Assembly (NCBI GenBank): GCA_937919685.1 | Contig: CALFOM010000134.1 | Span: forward strand, 1 to 45,020 | Reading direction: 5' to 3' | DNA: 45,020 bases | From: an uncultured Phycisphaera sp. | GTDB taxonomy: Bacteria; Planctomycetota; Phycisphaerae; Phycisphaerales; SM1A02 | Part shown: piece after piece, positions 42,212 to 45,020 of the stretch | How the letters are laid out: each line of letters opens with the position of its first letter | Position numbering within the stretch: position 1 is the first letter of the stretch | Program-made: the position numbers and the translations under genes | The notes under the pieces: generated by a model | The model's database searches: none | Told to the model about the DNA's origin: nothing | The model's input: only the letters and a program-made list of their open reading frames with translations

Positions 42212-43354
42212 ATGAGCATTGATGCCAAACCCAACCCGGATTTCGAGATCACCGCCGGCACCGCCAGCGCGACGGGAGACTCCAACGTCGCCAGTCCGGC
42301 AGCGATCGGCCGAACGCTGGCCCGGCATCCACGGCCGCTCGGCGGCGATACGGCCCGCTCAACCCTGGGCACGGCGAGCCTCTCCCTCACCGGGATGGTC
42401 CTGGACAACCAGACCTCGGCCCAGCAGATGCGGGTCGGCCGCAAGCCAGACTGGCTTCGAGCAAAGGTTCCAGGTGGTGAGAGATATCTCAAGTTGAAGT
42501 CGCTTATCAACGAGCACCGCCTCCACACCGTCTGCCAGGAGGCGAGTTGCCCGAACATGGGGGAGTGCTGGGATCGCGGCACCGCGACGATCATGATTCT
42601 GGGTGACACCTGCACCCGGAGTTGCGGATTCTGCAACGTGAAGACCGGGAAGCCGATGCCAGTCGACGACGACGAGCCGCGTCGGGTCGCCGATGCGCTC
42701 GCTCAGATCAAACTGAAGCATGTGGTGATCACCAGTGTCGACCGGGATGACCAACCCGACGGCGGCGCCAGAATCTGGGCCGAGACGATCCAGGCGGTCC
42801 ACGAGGCATGCCCCGAGACCAGCGTGGAAGTTCTGGTCGGTGACTTCAAGGGCGTCGAGCGGGACATCCAACTTGTCTGTGATGCTCGGCCCGAGATCAT
42901 CAGCCACAACATGGAGACGGTGAAGCGGATGCACCCTGCCGTCCGACCGCAGGCCCGTTACGACCGAAGTCTCAAGGTGCTCCAACAGTTCAAGGCCAAC
43001 GGGCTCGTCACCAAGACTGGCATCATGCTCGGTATCGGTGAACATGAGCATGAGGTTCTCGAACTTCTTGATGACGTCCGCGCCTGGAGTGATTGTGACA
43101 TCCTCACCATCGGCCAGTACCTTCAACCGACTCGCAACCACCTTCCGATCGATCGCTGGGTGCACCCCGATGAGTTCGCCCGGCTTCGGGATGCGGCGCT
43201 CGAGAGGGGATTCGAAGTCTGCGAGAGCGGACCACTCGTGCGTTCGAGTTACCACGCCGAAGAGCAGGCTGAAAAGCTCAGCCCCGAACGGGCCGATGTG
43301 CACGGTCGGATGAAGAATCTCATCGCGCAGGCTCGGGCTCGCGGTTCGGCCTGA
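42212..43354 (+). CDS. lipA: Lipoyl synthase
   Basis: LipA inserts two sulfurs into octanoyl groups on lipoyl domains using a radical-SAM and an auxiliary iron-sulfur cluster. The auxiliary cluster cysteines are C108, C113 and C119 (CQEASCPNMGEC), the radical-SAM motif CTRSCGFC is C134/C138/C141, and the C-terminal RSSYHAEEQ follows the family pattern. The frame is 380 residues, about 40 longer at the N-terminus than the E. coli enzyme. The first 70 residues are of low complexity, with Ala/Thr/Ser richness. Internal ATGs at 42395 (MVLDNQ) and 42428 (MRVGRKPDW) are alternative starts; none has a clear ribosome site. No lipB is adjacent. Divergent from the M16 gene. Confidence 0.95.
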   Translation: MSIDAKPNPDFEITAGTASATGDSNVASPAAIGRTLARHPRPLGGDTARSTLGTASLSLTGMVLDNQTSAQQMRVGRKPDWLRAKVPGGERYLKLKSLINEHRLHTVCQEASCPNMGECWDRGTATIMILGDTCTRSCGFCNVKTGKPMPVDDDEPRRVADALAQIKLKHVVITSVDRDDQPDGGARIWAETIQAVHEACPETSVEVLVGDFKGVERDIQLVCDARPEIISHNMETVKRMHPAVRPQARYDRSLKVLQQFKANGLVTKTGIMLGIGEHEHEVLELLDDVRAWSDCDILTIGQYLQPTRNHLPIDRWVHPDEFARLRDAALERGFEVCESGPLVRSSYHAEEQAEKLSPERADVHGRMKNLIAQARARGSA

Positions 43355-43390
43355 GCACCAGACGGCGATCAGACCGCGACAAAACGACGA

Positions 43391-43421
43391 CGAGGCCCCC
43401 CTTTGATGAAGAGAGGCCTCG
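43391..43421 (-). terminator. Hairpin terminator after the trypsin-like protease gene
   Basis: CGAGGCC (43391-43397) pairs with GGCCTCG (43415-43421). On the reverse-strand transcript the stem extends inwards to 13 pairs using G-U wobbles; on the forward strand two of these become C/A mismatches. TTTT at 43384-43381 (reverse strand) follows. The hairpin is therefore stronger for the reverse-strand protease gene, although it may also stop lipA transcripts. Confidence 0.7.
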
Positions 43422-43452
43422 CGGTTGAGCGCTGTGGTCTTGAAGGAACGGC

Positions 43453-44940
43453 TTAGCCGCCCTGGCATGCACCCCACGCCCCGAGAATCAGACCGAGATC
43501 AGCTCCGTTGACTTCACCGTCATCGTTGAGGTCACCGGTGCAGGGAGTTTCGGTGCAAGGGCCCCAGGCACCAAGGATCAGACCGAGATCAGCGCCGTTG
43601 ACTTCGCCGTCGCCGTTGAGGTCGCCTACGCAGATCTCCTCGGCCTCGGTCACTGCGTCATCCTCACGGGTGTCCTGGGTCTCGGCGCCGTCGTCAGGCT
43701 GCGGCTGGAAGAAATCAATCTCATCGGCCTCGACCATCGCACGTTCCACGCCGATCACCTGATCTGAGATCGCTCGTCCTGCGGAACCAGAGAGGAGCAT
43801 CGTGGCTTTGTCGATCGAGAGCCACCCTTGACTTTGTGGATCGAAGGGCATTCCGGGGAACCATGCTCCTTCTTCGCCCTCAAGGTCCATTCCAGGGGCG
43901 GTGAGAAGTTGGATCATCCGACGCGACTGCGGCTTGCCGGGCTGAAGGTCGTACTCGACCCACTCGTAGAAGCCCCGCTCGATCACCTGCATCATTCGTC
44001 GAGTCGGTCCGGTCGGCGGCGGCCCCACGGGATTCGCGAGTCGGAGAACGTCCGGTTCGAGCAACCGGGCCGGGTGAGCTCCGAAGAATTCGATCAGGCC
44101 GGGGAATGGGAGAATTATCCACTCGACGCAACCGGCCGCAAACTTCTGGGCCAGCGTCGGTTCCCATCGCATCCAGTCTCGGATGAGCGTCTCGTTCTGC
44201 CAGACCAGTCGCGGACCACCGCCATCACAACTGTTCCAGTGGGTCGAGTTGATCGCGAACACCTCGACGAGCGTCTCGCTGGTCGACCAGTTCCATACCG
44301 GGCTCCCCGACGCGCCGCCGGTGGAGTGGGCGTCGTAGCGAACCCAGCGATCCGCGTTCTCAGTGACATCGCCATAGGCAAGCCACTGGTTTCGATCGAG
44401 TGAATCGTCAGGGGTCTCATCGGTCGGGTAGCCACTCATCTGCGCCCAGTCCGATGCGTACCCGAAACAGAGGGGCATGAACGTGGTGAGTTCTTCGAAC
44501 GGACAGACATAGTGGAGCGATCCGTAATCGACGGCTCGTCTCGGTGAGTAGTCCAGATCGGCATACTTGTTATTCGTATGCTTGTGAATCGCTTCACGGG
44601 TGCCGAACATATTCTCGTACCAGCCGCTCTCGCCTCGGCAGGCGCCCGGCATGAGGTGGATGTCGTCGGCCAAGAACCGCTGCCCATCGCGATCGTAGAC
44701 ACAGTGGCCGTTGGTGAGCGCGCAGTGTGGGCTGACGATGAAGCCAGTTCCGTATCCGGTCAAAGACCCGGAGACTGGGTTTTCGAAGAAGAGCTTTGAG
44801 ATGGTGTTGAAGGGGTAGATCGTGACCCAGGAGCAGTCGCTGGCCACCCGCTCTTCACATGGCGTGTCCGTCGCGAAGGCGGCTCCGGCGGCGATGGTGG
44901 TGGCGATGGTGGTGGTCGTCATGGCGGTTCGAAGTGACAT
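43453..44940 (-). CDS. Secreted trypsin-like serine protease with dockerin-like repeats
   Basis: 495 residues with a signal peptide (MTTTTIATTIAAGAAFAT). The protease domain has catalytic H79 (VSPHCALTNGHC), probably D138 (RRAVDYGSLHY) and S211 in GGASGSP, so it is a trypsin/V8-like fold with several cysteines. A middle region (about 270-430) has no recognised motif. An acidic stretch (QPDDGAETQDTREDDAVTEAEE) then leads to two dockerin-like repeats at the C-terminus, each with the calcium-binding DLNxDGxVNGADL pattern. These repeats may tie the enzyme to a cell-surface or extracellular partner. GGAG lies 9 bp before the ATG at 44940. Upstream, about 80 bp to the edge of the window, nothing else is recognised. 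Confidence 0.88.
   Translation of the reverse strand: MSLRTAMTTTTIATTIAAGAAFATDTPCEERVASDCSWVTIYPFNTISKLFFENPVSGSLTGYGTGFIVSPHCALTNGHCVYDRDGQRFLADDIHLMPGACRGESGWYENMFGTREAIHKHTNNKYADLDYSPRRAVDYGSLHYVCPFEELTTFMPLCFGYASDWAQMSGYPTDETPDDSLDRNQWLAYGDVTENADRWVRYDAHSTGGASGSPVWNWSTSETLVEVFAINSTHWNSCDGGGPRLVWQNETLIRDWMRWEPTLAQKFAAGCVEWIILPFPGLIEFFGAHPARLLEPDVLRLANPVGPPPTGPTRRMMQVIERGFYEWVEYDLQPGKPQSRRMIQLLTAPGMDLEGEEGAWFPGMPFDPQSQGWLSIDKATMLLSGSAGRAISDQVIGVERAMVEADEIDFFQPQPDDGAETQDTREDDAVTEAEEICVGDLNGDGEVNGADLGLILGAWGPCTETPCTGDLNDDGEVNGADLGLILGAWGACQGG
43471..43626 (-). repeat. Two dockerin-like tandem repeats in the protease gene
   Basis: Units at 43561-43626 and 43471-43536 (22 codons each, 90-bp period, 8-residue linker PCTETPCT). 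They differ by one residue only (LNGDG versus LNDDG), and their DNA is highly similar. Each carries the acidic loop D-x-N-x-D-G and a NGADLGLILGAWG helix, the pattern of Phycisphaerae dockerin-like tails. Confidence 0.9.
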
Positions 44941-45020
44941 GGGGGTTCTCCAATTCAGATTCCGTTTTCACACTGAAGGTGCGAGGCCGACCGAGAATTC
45001 GGCCGTCGGAACCCTGTAGT

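Overview
The window looks like chromosomal DNA from a planctomycete of the class Phycisphaerae. It is GC-rich and densely coding. Pointers to this group are the two dockerin-like repeats (GDLNGDGEVNGADL type) ending a secreted protease, a PVC-type beta-propeller/HEAT/cytochrome c protein, a DUF1080 protein, and a MoxR-DUF58-BatA-VWA-DUF4175 operon. No rRNA, tRNA, insertion sequence, phage gene or CRISPR array was seen. The lineage call is inference from gene content.

Left part (1-13.2 kb): the start of an unknown reverse gene at the edge; lgt (lipoprotein lipidation); a B12-binding-like protein without the axial histidine; a four-gene reverse operon (SGNH hydrolase, methyltransferase, SLC13 transporter, DinB protein) in which every junction is a 4-bp overlap; a forward outer-membrane porin; and a reverse run of a GH35-like protein, an M48 membrane protease with a C-terminal extension, a 52-residue two-helix membrane protein that I read directly from the sequence, and a DsbB-like protein.

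Middle (13.2-24.7 kb): a TolC-family lipoprotein, the PVC cytochrome and a divergent DUF1080 protein, an Hpt plus REC-GGDEF signalling pair, an RNase Z-like hydrolase, and dnaA. A 469-bp gene-free stretch separates dnaA from mutM. It holds a strong terminator, DnaA-box-like sites, AT-rich inverted repeats, and no GATC at all, although GATC is very common elsewhere in the window. It is the best candidate for a replication origin.

Right part (24.7-45.0 kb): an eight-gene forward operon (MoxR ATPase, DUF58, BatA-like, VWA/amidotransferase-like, 1306-residue DUF4175 protein, Q/S-rich protein, secreted terpene-cyclase-fold protein, secreted unknown) runs directly into recO and then an HDOD protein with a degenerate GGDEF domain. 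A reverse M16 peptidase, a forward lipA with a long N-terminus and a reverse secreted trypsin-like protease with dockerin-like repeats close the window. The MoxR operon probably makes an envelope-associated chaperone/scaffold complex: an ATPase, three proteins with VWA or VWA-like segments, and several envelope-anchored or exported partners translated from overlapping genes. Its function is not known to me.
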